The notes beneath the pieces are model-generated. The model was not told where the DNA came from. It searched no databases and was given only the letters and a program-made list of their open reading frames with translations. The position numbers and the translations under genes are program-made. A stretch of 64,000 nucleotides of DNA, taken from Agrobacterium cavarae. Its GTDB lineage: Bacteria > Pseudomonadota > Alphaproteobacteria > Rhizobiales > Rhizobiaceae. The DNA is taken from assembly GCF_004310285.1 (NCBI RefSeq), contig NZ_SISF01000027.1, forward strand, positions 180,081 through 244,080. The letters run 5' to 3'. This document shows positions 1 through 8,148 of the stretch, in pieces. Numbering within the stretch: the stretch's first letter is position 1; every line of letters starts with the position of its first letter.

Positions 1-1302
1 CTTTTACCGGCTATGGCATTTATTACGATCGTTGCCGGGTCAGCCTCAGCGCAACAGGGTGACGGCGGCGAGCCGAAGAAGACAGACTGCCCTACAGCCT
101 TGCCAGCCGGCGCAGAATGTTTCGCTGGCCAGGACACACAAGGCGCCTATTACTGGATTGCAAAACCAAAGAATTGGAACGGTACTCTGGTCGTGCATGC
201 CCACGGTGGTCCGCGCACTGCGAAGCCACAAGCGGATGACCCGGTAGAAGATCTTACGCGCTTCGCCGTGACGGTTCAGGAAGGCTACGCTTGGGCGGGA
301 TCTAACTATCGTCGGCAGGGTTACGGCGTGCGCATGGCGGCGGAGGATACCGACAGCGTAAGGCGCATCGCCATTCAACAGCTTGGCAAGCCGAAACATG
401 TCCTCCTCCACGGCCAGTCATGGGGCGGCAATGTTGCTGCGAAGACCGCGGAGCTTTATGCGCTCGACTGGCAGGGCCGCAAAAACTACGACGGAGTCGT
501 TCTGACCAGCGGACTTCTAGCCGGAGGGAGCCGTGGATACGATTTCCGCGCCGATCTACGTGCGGTCTACCAGTATTATTGCAAAAACCACCCGCGCGCA
601 GACGAAGTGCAATATCGCGTTTGGCAAGGCCTGCCGAAGGGGGTGACGATGAAGCGTGACGAACTTGAAAATCGCGTTAATGAATGCACAGGCTTGGCGC
701 TTGCGCCGAATGAGCGTACCGCACAACAGTCTAGAAACCTGAAAAACATCCTTGCGGTCACCAAGGTGCCGGAGAAAACTCTTGTGGCTCATCTTTCTTG
801 GGCGACTGGACTTTTCTCTGATATCGTTTGGCGTCGAATGGATGGAAGAAATCCTTTCGACAACTCGAAGGTGAAGTACGCGGGGTCCGACGACGATACC
901 GCATTGAACAGCGGTGTAGAACGTTTCGAAGCCGATCCAGAAGCGCGTCGCGCCATGGCCTACGACGCCGATCTCACCGGCCAGATCGTTTTGCCAACAA
1001 TCACGCTCCACGCGGTTAACGATCCGACGGTGTTCGTCGATCATGAGGCAATATATCGCCAGACGGTAGCGACGGCAGGCAACAGCGACCTTCTGGTCCT
1101 GAATTTCTCTGACGAGGCTGAGCACTCTAAACTGTCTACTCCGCAGTACGCAGCGCTGTTTAACGCGATGTTGACTTGGATCGAACAAGGTAAAAAACCG
1201 ACTAAGCAGTCAGTGGCTGCGCTGTGCGAAGAAAAGCGCAAAACCTATAATGAGGAATGTAGGCTGTTACCGGACTATGAGCCGAGACTTCCCGCGGAGT
1301 GA
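1..1302 (+). CDS. exported alpha/beta hydrolase, 5' end outside window
   Basis: The frame is open from base 1. The first methionine lies at base 13 but is preceded in frame by LLPA, and together these form a hydrophobic stretch ending in an AxA-type cleavage site (GSASA-QQ), so the true start is probably upstream and the visible N-terminus is a signal peptide tail. The mature part carries an early HAHGGPR segment (oxyanion region) and the nucleophile elbow GQSWGG, with a late aspartate (HAVNDPTVF) and histidine (DEAEHSKL) that would complete a Ser-Asp-His triad. Four or more cysteines fit a periplasmic protein with disulphides. Substrate unknown; an esterase or peptidase-like activity is likely. 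Nothing around it suggests an operon. Confidence 0.75.
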   Translation, partial: LLPAMAFITIVAGSASAQQGDGGEPKKTDCPTALPAGAECFAGQDTQGAYYWIAKPKNWNGTLVVHAHGGPRTAKPQADDPVEDLTRFAVTVQEGYAWAGSNYRRQGYGVRMAAEDTDSVRRIAIQQLGKPKHVLLHGQSWGGNVAAKTAELYALDWQGRKNYDGVVLTSGLLAGGSRGYDFRADLRAVYQYYCKNHPRADEVQYRVWQGLPKGVTMKRDELENRVNECTGLALAPNERTAQQSRNLKNILAVTKVPEKTLVAHLSWATGLFSDIVWRRMDGRNPFDNSKVKYAGSDDDTALNSGVERFEADPEARRAMAYDADLTGQIVLPTITLHAVNDPTVFVDHEAIYRQTVATAGNSDLLVLNFSDEAEHSKLSTPQYAALFNAMLTWIEQGKKPTKQSVAALCEEKRKTYNEECRLLPDYEPRLPAE

Positions 1303-1856
1303 ATTTTACCTGTCTGTGTGGACCGCGGACGGTCGCCTGTCAGCGGCTGCCGCGTGATCTTCAGGTCGAAGGCTGAGGCAGCCAAAGCAAGCTTGATGGC
1401 AACACCGCCGCTAACAGCGTGCCTGGAGTCAAATCGGCATCAATCGATGCAGCGGATCCGCATCCAACGTCTCTGTCCAAGGCTCCTGCCGTCGAATTTA
1501 TGGTTCAGTTATCCTCCGGGACCACCTTGGACGGAGTGTTGACCCTCTTCTCCCTTTGTATCCTGTCGTTCGATTTGACTTCTTCAAATTTCTACTCAGA
1601 ACCGACGGCACGCGCTGGAGCGTCAGAGAAAGCTATCGGCACGGCAGATGGTTACATTGCAGCCACCGCGGCAGCAAACGATCTCGATTTCGCGACTCGC
1701 GAAGCAAGCCGCTTGATGGCCGCTGGGCTAAAATTGGCCCAGCTCTGGTCCACGTAACTATCGTCTGCTTGAAGAAGATACGGGTGCAAAGTCCTTGTCG
1801 AACTGCAACGCTAGCCGCGATGACGCCCTGGCAGGATCGAGCAGCAACGCGAACGC
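1303..1856. other. 554-base intergenic stretch with a toxin-gene relic
   Basis: Contains only the vapC relic described separately (1605-1757). The rest shows no open frame with protein-like composition, and no terminator with a clear T tract was seen after the hydrolase. Confidence 0.5.
1605..1757 (+). pseudogene. relic of a VapC-type PIN-domain toxin, C-terminal part
   Basis: About 50 codons read TADGYIAATAAANDLDFATRE and then a segment ending GLKLAQLW. This matches the C-terminal third of VapC/PIN ribonucleases, where D-x-x-I-A-A precedes a short helix, the ATRN strand and a closing NPW motif. The upstream two thirds, with the first PIN aspartates, are not recognisable in any frame, and no vapB antitoxin precedes it. 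The open frame continues upstream to 1419 with unrelated sequence. VapC enzymes cleave RNA and are neutralised by VapB; this copy lacks most of the active site and should be dead. Confidence 0.55.
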
Positions 1857-2927
1857 TCAGCCATATCGCAACCCGGTTTCCGAATTGAAGAGGTGAACAG
1901 TCTCCTGATCGAAGAACAGCCGGACCTCGTCTCCGCGGGCGAGAGCTGATCTTGGCGGCAGGCTCGCCGTCACATTTTGAGTGCCAACGGATGCGGTGAC
2001 GACTAGCTCAGGACCGGTTAACTCGGACACATCACAATGAGCGGTAATCATGCTGCCGCTCCCGGTAAGCGATAGTGCCTCCGGTCGTATGCCAAGGATG
2101 AGCTTCTGTCCCTCCCCAAATGCATTGTTGAGTGATGTCGGCAGAGGCATTTGGGCGTCTGCACCATCCACCGCCAGAGCCCCATTTTTGACGGTAACCC
2201 GTAGTAGGTTCATCGGTGGTACGCCGACGAAGGTGGCAACATACAGGGTGGCGGGCCGATCATAGATTTCTGCGGGTGTGCCTAGTTGCTCGATGCGCCC
2301 ATCTCTCATCACAGCAATACGCGTGGCTAGCGTCATCGCCTCGATCTGGTCATGCGTAACGTATACCACCGTGGTGTTCAAAACCTGATGTAGGCGCTTC
2401 AGCTCGGTGCGCATTTCCATGCGAAGTTTGGCGTCTAGGTTGGATAGTGGCTCGTCGAAAAGAAAGACCTCAGGCTTTCGTACCAGAGCACGGCCGATTG
2501 CTACGCGCTGACGCTGGCCGCCGGAGAGCTGAGCTGGTTTACGATCTAGCAGAGGCTCGATTTGGAGCAATTTTGCAGCCTCGTTGACGGCCTTGTCACG
2601 TTCGTGGACGGGAACTTTACGCATCTCGAGGCCAAACCCAATATTCCGCCGCACAGTGAGATTTGGGTAGAGCGCATACGATTGGAACACCATTGCGATG
2701 TCGCGATCTTTCGGATGCACGCCCAGAACGGAGCATCCTCCAATCAGAATGTCGCCACTGGACGCCTCGGCTAAGCCGGCAATGATGTTTAGAAGCGTTG
2801 ACTTGCCGCAACCAGAGGAACCCAGAAGGACGAGAAACTCACCGCTTTCAAGCGAGATATCTACGCTTTTCAGGGTCTCAATTTCTCCATAGGACTTGCG
2901 GATATTGTTGATTTGAAGCGAGCTCAT
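1857..2927 (-). CDS. sugar ABC transporter ATP-binding protein (MalK/UgpC type)
   Basis: 356 residues, the usual size for the MalK/UgpC/MsmK group. Walker A GSSGCGKST (36-44), Q-loop Gln82, signature LSGGQRQR (134-141), Walker B FLFDEP (155-160) and H-loop His192 are all intact, followed by a C-terminal TOBE regulatory domain containing the typical GIRPEAL motif. It energises the two permeases encoded upstream in the same operon. Its ATG overlaps the stop of the kinase gene by four bases (ATGA), so the two are translationally coupled. Last gene of the operon. Confidence 0.93.
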   Translation of the reverse strand: MSSLQINNIRKSYGEIETLKSVDISLESGEFLVLLGSSGCGKSTLLNIIAGLAEASSGDILIGGCSVLGVHPKDRDIAMVFQSYALYPNLTVRRNIGFGLEMRKVPVHERDKAVNEAAKLLQIEPLLDRKPAQLSGGQRQRVAIGRALVRKPEVFLFDEPLSNLDAKLRMEMRTELKRLHQVLNTTVVYVTHDQIEAMTLATRIAVMRDGRIEQLGTPAEIYDRPATLYVATFVGVPPMNLLRVTVKNGALAVDGADAQMPLPTSLNNAFGEGQKLILGIRPEALSLTGSGSMITAHCDVSELTGPELVVTASVGTQNVTASLPPRSALARGDEVRLFFDQETVHLFNSETGLRYG

Positions 2928-3853
2928 GCAACGGCCTCCTCGGAAGCAAGCGGGCCGCCGTAGTGGCGGGGACGGGTGGAAATCGCCCGGGACGCGACTT
3001 GGGTACCTGTGACTAAGCAGGCTTCAATCGATTTGTAATTGGCAAGCGCGGCTAGAAATGCAGCGTTGAACACATCTCCCGCGCCGATCGTATCGACGAC
3101 CTCAACCCTCGGAGCTGCTATAGTCGTCAGCAAACCTCCTGGGCCGACAGCTATGGCACCATCTGCGCCGCGCTTGACGATGACAATGCCATCAATGGGC
3201 ATGGACGACCGAATCTTGCGAGCAGCCTCGATCGGATCATTAAGGCCAGCTAGCGTCGTCGTTTCAACTTCATTTAACAAAGCAATCCCGCAGCGGGACA
3301 GCCAGCCTAGAGTGGCAGTGCAGTTCTCTTCGGTCCAGCCTTCCAATGGCCAGCCCGTGTCGAGTGCAATGGTAATGTCGTGCGACGCCGCCCAGTCGAA
3401 GAGGGTGTAGTAATCACGAACGAGGTCGTCTGTCAGGAACGAGCCGCAGACCAATGCAAGTCCGCCCGCCATCGCGCCACCATCGATGGTTTGCATTACG
3501 TCGGAGATGCCGAACCGAGGCAGGTGCCCGCGTGTTGTAAAGAAGGTCCGCTCGCCATCTGGATGAGTGATACCAACAGATAGAGTGGTTCGCTCGGAGC
3601 GTACCGACCATTTCGCAGCACGATGCCCAAAGGTTTCACGCAACCAACTGCCGTATTGGTCACTGCCGACGTTGGCAGCGATCGAAAACTCCACGCCCAT
3701 TGCCGCCCAGGCCAACGCACTGTTGCCAGCGCTGCCGCCGACACGAAGTTCGTCGTGATCAACGATGATTTCAGTGCCGGCCTTTGGCCACGGCGCCGCG
3801 GGACCAAGAATGAGGTCGACGTTGACGTTACCGATGACTGCAAGCGGTCGCAT
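2924..3853 (-). CDS. PfkB-family carbohydrate kinase
   Basis: 309-residue ribokinase-fold kinase. The N-terminus MRPLAVIGNVNVDLI and the RVGGSAGNSA motif near residue 38 are PfkB signature 1 elements; DTIGAGD (254-260) is signature 2, with Asp260 the expected catalytic base and GAG the anion hole. It should phosphorylate the imported sugar or sugar derivative in the cytoplasm using ATP. The start abuts the SIS gene stop with no spacer and the end overlaps the ATPase gene. With a SIS enzyme in the same operon it may act like FrlD (fructosamine 6-kinase), but the exact substrate cannot be read from the sequence. Confidence 0.88.
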   Translation of the reverse strand: MRPLAVIGNVNVDLILGPAAPWPKAGTEIIVDHDELRVGGSAGNSALAWAAMGVEFSIAANVGSDQYGSWLRETFGHRAAKWSVRSERTTLSVGITHPDGERTFFTTRGHLPRFGISDVMQTIDGGAMAGGLALVCGSFLTDDLVRDYYTLFDWAASHDITIALDTGWPLEGWTEENCTATLGWLSRCGIALLNEVETTTLAGLNDPIEAARKIRSSMPIDGIVIVKRGADGAIAVGPGGLLTTIAAPRVEVVDTIGAGDVFNAAFLAALANYKSIEACLVTGTQVASRAISTRPRHYGGPLASEEAVA

Positions 3854-4876
3854 TCATTCGCTCCTGGTAATCTTGCTCGAGCGTACAGGTGTACCGGCAT
3901 CATCGACACGTGCCTCGGCGAAATCGATCATAAAGCGCTGTGCCGTTGGAAGCATTGCGAATATGGCGGCTAGCCCTGTGGTGGGCCGAAAGGAGATGGA
4001 CACGGTGCCAGCGACAGGTTCATTGCCCGACGTGTCAAATATGATGACGGGAGCACCCGTATTGACCGCAGAGACGGCCATCGCTGTGACTAGGCCCGCA
4101 GTGCTGTCGTTTCCACGAAAAAGAACAACGCCAATATCGGGGCCTAGCATTTCCATGGGGCCGTGCCGCAACTGGCCGCCTTCAAGGGAGAAGCACGGCA
4201 GACGGGACAGTTCGGTGAGTCCGAGTGCAAGCGCTTCGGCAAGACCTTGTAGGCGACGGCCGGAAGTAACGACGGCGTTCACCGTGGTAAGAGCATCAAG
4301 CGCGGGGATGATATCAGGCGCCTCTGAAGCATCAAGCACAGCGAGAGCAGCGCTTGGATCTGCACCCAGTGCCGTGAAAATGGCGAGATGCAAGCCAAAG
4401 GTGATCATGAGACTGCGGGTTGCCGCAAAAGCGAGTTCAGTCCCACCAACTCCAATTAGCGATGTCACCGTCCGTGCTAGGAACGAGGCCCCTTCCAAGG
4501 TAAGCCCAAATGTATCGGCGTTGCCGCCAGTCTCCCTGAACCAGCGAACGACCTCGGCGCTTTCGCCCGACTGCGAGGCGACAATAACGGTGCGCTCTTC
4601 GAGAGAAAGCGGCTGGCCCAGCTGTTCTGAAAGGGGCAGCGCGATGGCTTCGATACCGAGTGCACGATAAAGCGGTTCGACAGCACGGCCGACGGCGTGC
4701 GATCCGCCCATGCCGAGCAAAAGCAGTTTCTTTGTCTTTCTCAGCGATGCGGCAATGGTCCGGGCTCCGGTCTTCGCGGCATCGTATGAGGCCAGAGTGT
4801 CGGCATGCTGTCGAGCCATTTCGCGATCGATAGCCAAAAGTCCTTTAGGTCTGCTTATATGATTAGGCATTGTCAT
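3854..4876 (-). CDS. SIS-domain sugar-phosphate enzyme (GlmS/FrlB-like deglycase or deaminase)
   Basis: 340 residues with two SIS folds and no glutaminase domain. LLLGMGGSHAVGRA marks the first phosphate-binding loop, SQSGESAEVV is the classic SIS serine motif, and GGQLRHGPMEML matches the E-L-K-H-G-P-x-x-L segment of GlmS-type isomerases and fructosamine-6-phosphate deglycases. Likely reaction: opening and cleavage or isomerisation of an amino-sugar or Amadori-product phosphate made by the neighbouring PfkB kinase. ATG at 4876 overlaps the permease stop by four bases; an alternative ATG lies at 4870. AgaS- and GlmS-like roles are the alternatives. Confidence 0.82.
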   Translation of the reverse strand: MTMPNHISRPKGLLAIDREMARQHADTLASYDAAKTGARTIAASLRKTKKLLLLGMGGSHAVGRAVEPLYRALGIEAIALPLSEQLGQPLSLEERTVIVASQSGESAEVVRWFRETGGNADTFGLTLEGASFLARTVTSLIGVGGTELAFAATRSLMITFGLHLAIFTALGADPSAALAVLDASEAPDIIPALDALTTVNAVVTSGRRLQGLAEALALGLTELSRLPCFSLEGGQLRHGPMEMLGPDIGVVLFRGNDSTAGLVTAMAVSAVNTGAPVIIFDTSGNEPVAGTVSISFRPTTGLAAIFAMLPTAQRFMIDFAEARVDDAGTPVRSSKITRSE

Positions 4877-5718
4877 CCTTTCACGCCACCGCTAGTAAGC
4901 CCCGATATGAGGGCGCGTTGCATGACAAGACCGACCAGCACTGGCGGCAGGGCAGCGAGCACGCCAGCGGTTGCAATCAGTCCATAGTCGGAGACACGGC
5001 CGCCCGCGAGATCGGCGATGGCAACAGTTAGTGTCTTGGCGCGTTGGTCGGAAGTGAACAGCAACGCATAAAAGAACTCGTCCCAAGCCAATAGGAAGGC
5101 AAATAGCGCGGATGTCGCCACGACGGGCAAAGCGAGAGGTAGAGTGATAATCTTCAGGGTTTGAAACAGGCCAGCACCGTCGATCATGGCCGCCGCCTCG
5201 ATCTCCTTAGGGATGGAATCAAACCCAGATTTCATCAGCCAAGTTGTGAAGGGTGCGAGAATCGTAAGGTAGACCAGTGCAAGGCCGAAGACGTTGTTGA
5301 GCATGCCGAGACGGGCAAGCCCCATGTAGAGTGGCACAGCCAGAGCGACCGGCGGCAACATGTAGGTGGCGATCACCATTGTCAGCGACCAGCCTACGGT
5401 GGGCGTTCTTGAGACGGCCCAGCCGGCCGGAATGGCAAGCGCGATAGCGGCGATAGTTGCCATTGCGGCGACCTCAATACTGTTGATCAGCGACGACGTG
5501 AACGCCGCACCAGCACTGTTTTCCATCGTTGACAGCAACACACGGTACCGGGAGAAGTCTGGAGTATGCGGCCACCACCGCAACGGCTTTGCGGCGAGAT
5601 CGGCAGCTGGCGAGATGCTCATGATAAAAAGCCAGAAGACCGGCGCGAGAATAACAGCTGCAAGTAACAGAGCGCAAATGTAGATGAAGATATTGAAGAG
5701 AGGGCCGCGACGTTCCAT
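4873..5718 (-). CDS. sugar ABC transporter permease (MalG type)
   Basis: 281 residues with six predicted membrane segments, beginning with a hydrophobic helix at residues 10-35 after a short cytoplasmic N-terminus. The EAAMIDGAGLFQTLKIITLPLALP stretch is the EAA loop that docks on the ATPase. Size and topology fit the MalG/UgpE branch of carbohydrate importers. One-base overlap with the upstream permease gene (TGATG) and four-base overlap with the SIS gene downstream. Confidence 0.9.
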   Translation of the reverse strand: MERRGPLFNIFIYICALLLAAVILAPVFWLFIMSISPAADLAAKPLRWWPHTPDFSRYRVLLSTMENSAGAAFTSSLINSIEVAAMATIAAIALAIPAGWAVSRTPTVGWSLTMVIATYMLPPVALAVPLYMGLARLGMLNNVFGLALVYLTILAPFTTWLMKSGFDSIPKEIEAAAMIDGAGLFQTLKIITLPLALPVVATSALFAFLLAWDEFFYALLFTSDQRAKTLTVAIADLAGGRVSDYGLIATAGVLAALPPVLVGLVMQRALISGLTSGGVKG

Positions 5719-6611
5719 CAGCTCGCGCTCCCTGCGCTCCCTGCGCTCTTGCGAACCAGCATTGCGTAGGCGGCGGCGAGCAGAGTCACCAGCAGCGTAA
5801 CGATCAGTGCTAGAGAGGCACCGGACCCGGCTCGCTGAAACGAGAAAGCCTCCTGGTAGACGAGGATTGAGAGCGTGCGCGTGGAATTCGCCGGACCACC
5901 ACGGGTCATCACCCAGATAATGTCGAATACTTTAAAAGCTTCGATCGTGCGCAGGACTAAAGCCACCATCAAGGGGCCAGCAATGTACGGGAGGATCACG
6001 AACCGAAATCGCGAAAACGGTCCGGCACCATCTACTAACGATGCAGCTGTTATATCGCGCGGCACGGCCTGCAGCGCGGCAAGAGCAATTAGCGCAACGA
6101 GTGGAAAATTCTTCCAGCAGTCGGCGACAATCAAGGCTGCAAGCGCAGAGCCGGGCTCGCCGAGCCACGAGCGATACGTGTCGAGCAATCCGAGCTGGGT
6201 GAGCATCGCATTCAGAGCGCCATATTCGGGATTATAGATCAGCCGCCAAAGGGTGGCATTAACCACCGTGGGCAGCGCCCAAGGGAGGATCATCAGCGCA
6301 CGTAGTATCGTGCGGCCGTAAAAGTCCTGGTTCAGCAGCAGGGCAGCCAGGACACCGATCACCATCTCCGCAGTCACCGAGACGATAGCGAAAATCGCGG
6401 TTGTTGAGAGAGTGCGCTGGAAATTCGAGCTGGAGAGCATTTTGACGTAATTGTCGATACCGACAAAGTTGCCTGCGGTGCCGACAAGCTTTGCATCAGT
6501 GAAGGATAAGGTAACAGTGTCGATTAATGGCCACCCGATCACGGCCATCATCATCATCAGCAGGGGCAGCATCAAAAGCCACGCACGGGTGGTCATCCAA
6601 GTGCCGGACAT
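5718..6611 (-). CDS. sugar ABC transporter permease (MalF/UgpA type)
   Basis: 297 residues with six membrane helices. The first helix (LLMLPLLMMMMAVIGWPLID) is followed by a periplasmic loop, and the EAA loop reads DITAASLVDGAGPFSRFRFVILP. Partner of the MalG-type permease. The C-terminal SAG-SAG-SAS tail comes from a short tandem DNA repeat near 5724-5748. It starts 77 bases after the binding-protein gene, the only real gap in the operon, as expected where the binding protein is made in excess. Confidence 0.9.
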   Translation of the reverse strand: MSGTWMTTRAWLLMLPLLMMMMAVIGWPLIDTVTLSFTDAKLVGTAGNFVGIDNYVKMLSSSNFQRTLSTTAIFAIVSVTAEMVIGVLAALLLNQDFYGRTILRALMILPWALPTVVNATLWRLIYNPEYGALNAMLTQLGLLDTYRSWLGEPGSALAALIVADCWKNFPLVALIALAALQAVPRDITAASLVDGAGPFSRFRFVILPYIAGPLMVALVLRTIEAFKVFDIIWVMTRGGPANSTRTLSILVYQEAFSFQRAGSGASLALIVTLLVTLLAAAYAMLVRKSAGSAGSAS

Positions 6612-6688
6612 TGGGCGCCCTTTCCATTCATCGGTACGACGACGGCAAGCCAGGCGGCAGTATCGTCCGCCTGGTCGTTGTAGATTGC

Positions 6689-7927
6689 TTAGAGGCCGCT
6701 GTTTTCAGCTGCTGTCTTCAGCGCGTCCTCGGGGGAAGACTGTCCGAGAAGCGACTCCTGGATCGCCTGTTGAAGAGCGGTCGAGAGCTCCTGATATTTC
6801 GGCGTCGTCGGCCGAGGATACATTGCGGCGAGACCAATTTTCGCGGCGGAGATCAGCTCTTCCTGGCCTTTGGTGACAGCAGGGTCATCGTAAGAGGACG
6901 CCCAGATTGGCAGGCTGAGCTTGGAATACTGGTTCTGCGTCGCCTGAGAGGTCATGAACGTAATGAATTTCCAGGCTTCGTCAGGATGCTTGCTGGCAGA
7001 AGTGATGCCAAGGCCCATGGAGCCATTGACTGCGGACGCCTCACTCTTCCCGGCAACGCCCGGAGCTGCAACGACACCGACCTTGCCAGCAACTTTGCTG
7101 TCTTTGGGGTCGTTCGCCATGTTGTACATGTAGGTCCAATTAAGCGCAAACGCGGCATCGCCGTTCTGAAAGACTTTGCGGACATCCTCTTCGAGAAATT
7201 CTTTTGAGTTCGGATTAGTTAGCCCGGACTTGTAGCTGGCAACCATGTAATTCAGGGCGTCAAGACCGCCGCCCGTCTGGAAGTCTGGTTTCCCGTCCTT
7301 CAGGAACTCGCCTTTGTAGGCGCTGACCAGCGTCGTGTAGTCGCAGATAGCCGCTTCGGCCTGAGCCCAGCTCCATGCAATCGGGGTATTCAGCAGGCCC
7401 TTGTCTTTGATTATTTTGGCCTGCTCATTCAGCTCGTCCCAGGTCTTCGGCGGCGCTTTAATGCCAGCCTTTTCAAGAATCTCTTTATTGTAAAACAGGT
7501 ACTTTGTGTCGAGGATCCATGGCATCCCGTAATATTTTCCGTCGTTCTGAACGGTGGTCCAAGCTCCCGGCAACACACTCTTCTTCGTGTCTTCGGAGAT
7601 GCGCGAAGTGACATCTACGAGAACGTCGTTAGACGCATATTCAGCCGGCCAGATCACGTCAAAAAGAACGACGTCGTATCCGCTTCCAGAGCCCTGCGCC
7701 AGCACTGTCTTGTCGTGCAAGCCTTCATAAGGAACAAACTCCAGATTGACCTTGATGTCAGGATTGGCCTTGCTGAAGGCCTCTGCCATCGCGCGAACAT
7801 CAGCTTCGCTGTATGCGGCCTGCGCCATGAAAAGTGCGTTGATATTAGTCTCGGCAAAGGCACCCGGTGCAAAAGATGCGCTGAGCAGTGCAGCGCCAAG
7901 CAGGGTCTTCTTCAATGAGTTCGACAT
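6689..7927 (-). CDS. carbohydrate ABC transporter solute-binding protein
   Basis: 412 residues. A Sec signal peptide (MSNSLKKTLLGAALLSASFAPGAFA-ET) leads into a cluster-B binding protein of the extracellular solute-binding family 1: FLEEDVRKVFQNGDAAFALNW and PWILDTKYLFYNKEILEKAG are typical of maltose/multiple-sugar binders. Periplasmic ligand capture for the operon transporter. First gene of the operon, so the promoter and regulator site should lie in 7928-8148, where a 19-base palindrome is found. The ligand is not deducible; an Amadori compound or amino sugar is suggested by the downstream enzymes. Confidence 0.9.
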   Translation of the reverse strand: MSNSLKKTLLGAALLSASFAPGAFAETNINALFMAQAAYSEADVRAMAEAFSKANPDIKVNLEFVPYEGLHDKTVLAQGSGSGYDVVLFDVIWPAEYASNDVLVDVTSRISEDTKKSVLPGAWTTVQNDGKYYGMPWILDTKYLFYNKEILEKAGIKAPPKTWDELNEQAKIIKDKGLLNTPIAWSWAQAEAAICDYTTLVSAYKGEFLKDGKPDFQTGGGLDALNYMVASYKSGLTNPNSKEFLEEDVRKVFQNGDAAFALNWTYMYNMANDPKDSKVAGKVGVVAAPGVAGKSEASAVNGSMGLGITSASKHPDEAWKFITFMTSQATQNQYSKLSLPIWASSYDDPAVTKGQEELISAAKIGLAAMYPRPTTPKYQELSTALQQAIQESLLGQSSPEDALKTAAENSGL

Positions 7928-8085
7928 TTAGCCAGCCTCCAGTTTTTTTGCATTCACGCGTTTACCGAGGGCGGCTTCAAGTCGCCTCCAGTCGTTAAGG
8001 CACCCTTTGTTGGATACCGATATCGGATCGCCGCGGAGCCGCTTTTGGCTCTTCGCATTCCCCAAGGACTCTCCGGTCCCTTATT

Positions 8086-8104
8086 AAGTCAATTGCATTG
8101 ACTT
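8086..8104. promoter_or_regulatory. 19-base perfect palindrome between ROK gene and sugar operon
   Basis: AAGTCAAT-TGC-ATTGACTT is a perfect inverted repeat in the 221-base divergent gap, 45 bases before the ROK regulator start. ROK repressors bind AT-rich inverted repeats of this size, so this is the natural candidate operator for both transcripts. A second 10-base palindrome CCGATATCGG sits at 8017-8026, closer to the sugar operon. Confidence 0.55.
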
Positions 8105-8148
8105 TATATCTTCTTCAATATCCAAGTGGTGTCAAGGGGAATTGCTAG

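Noticed and set aside
556..1188. 210-codon minus-strand frame opposite the hydrolase
   Set aside because: No domain, arginine-rich; the hydrolase strand carries the GQSWGG motif.
3765..4670. 301-codon open frame on the plus strand opposite the SIS enzyme gene
   Set aside because: Serine- and arginine-rich, no motif, wholly antisense to a well-supported gene.
5724..5748. Short tandem repeat (CTCCCTGCG units) as a regulatory or phase-variation repeat
   Set aside because: Only two to three units, not a multiple that would shift frame, and it encodes the SAG repeats at the permease C-terminus.
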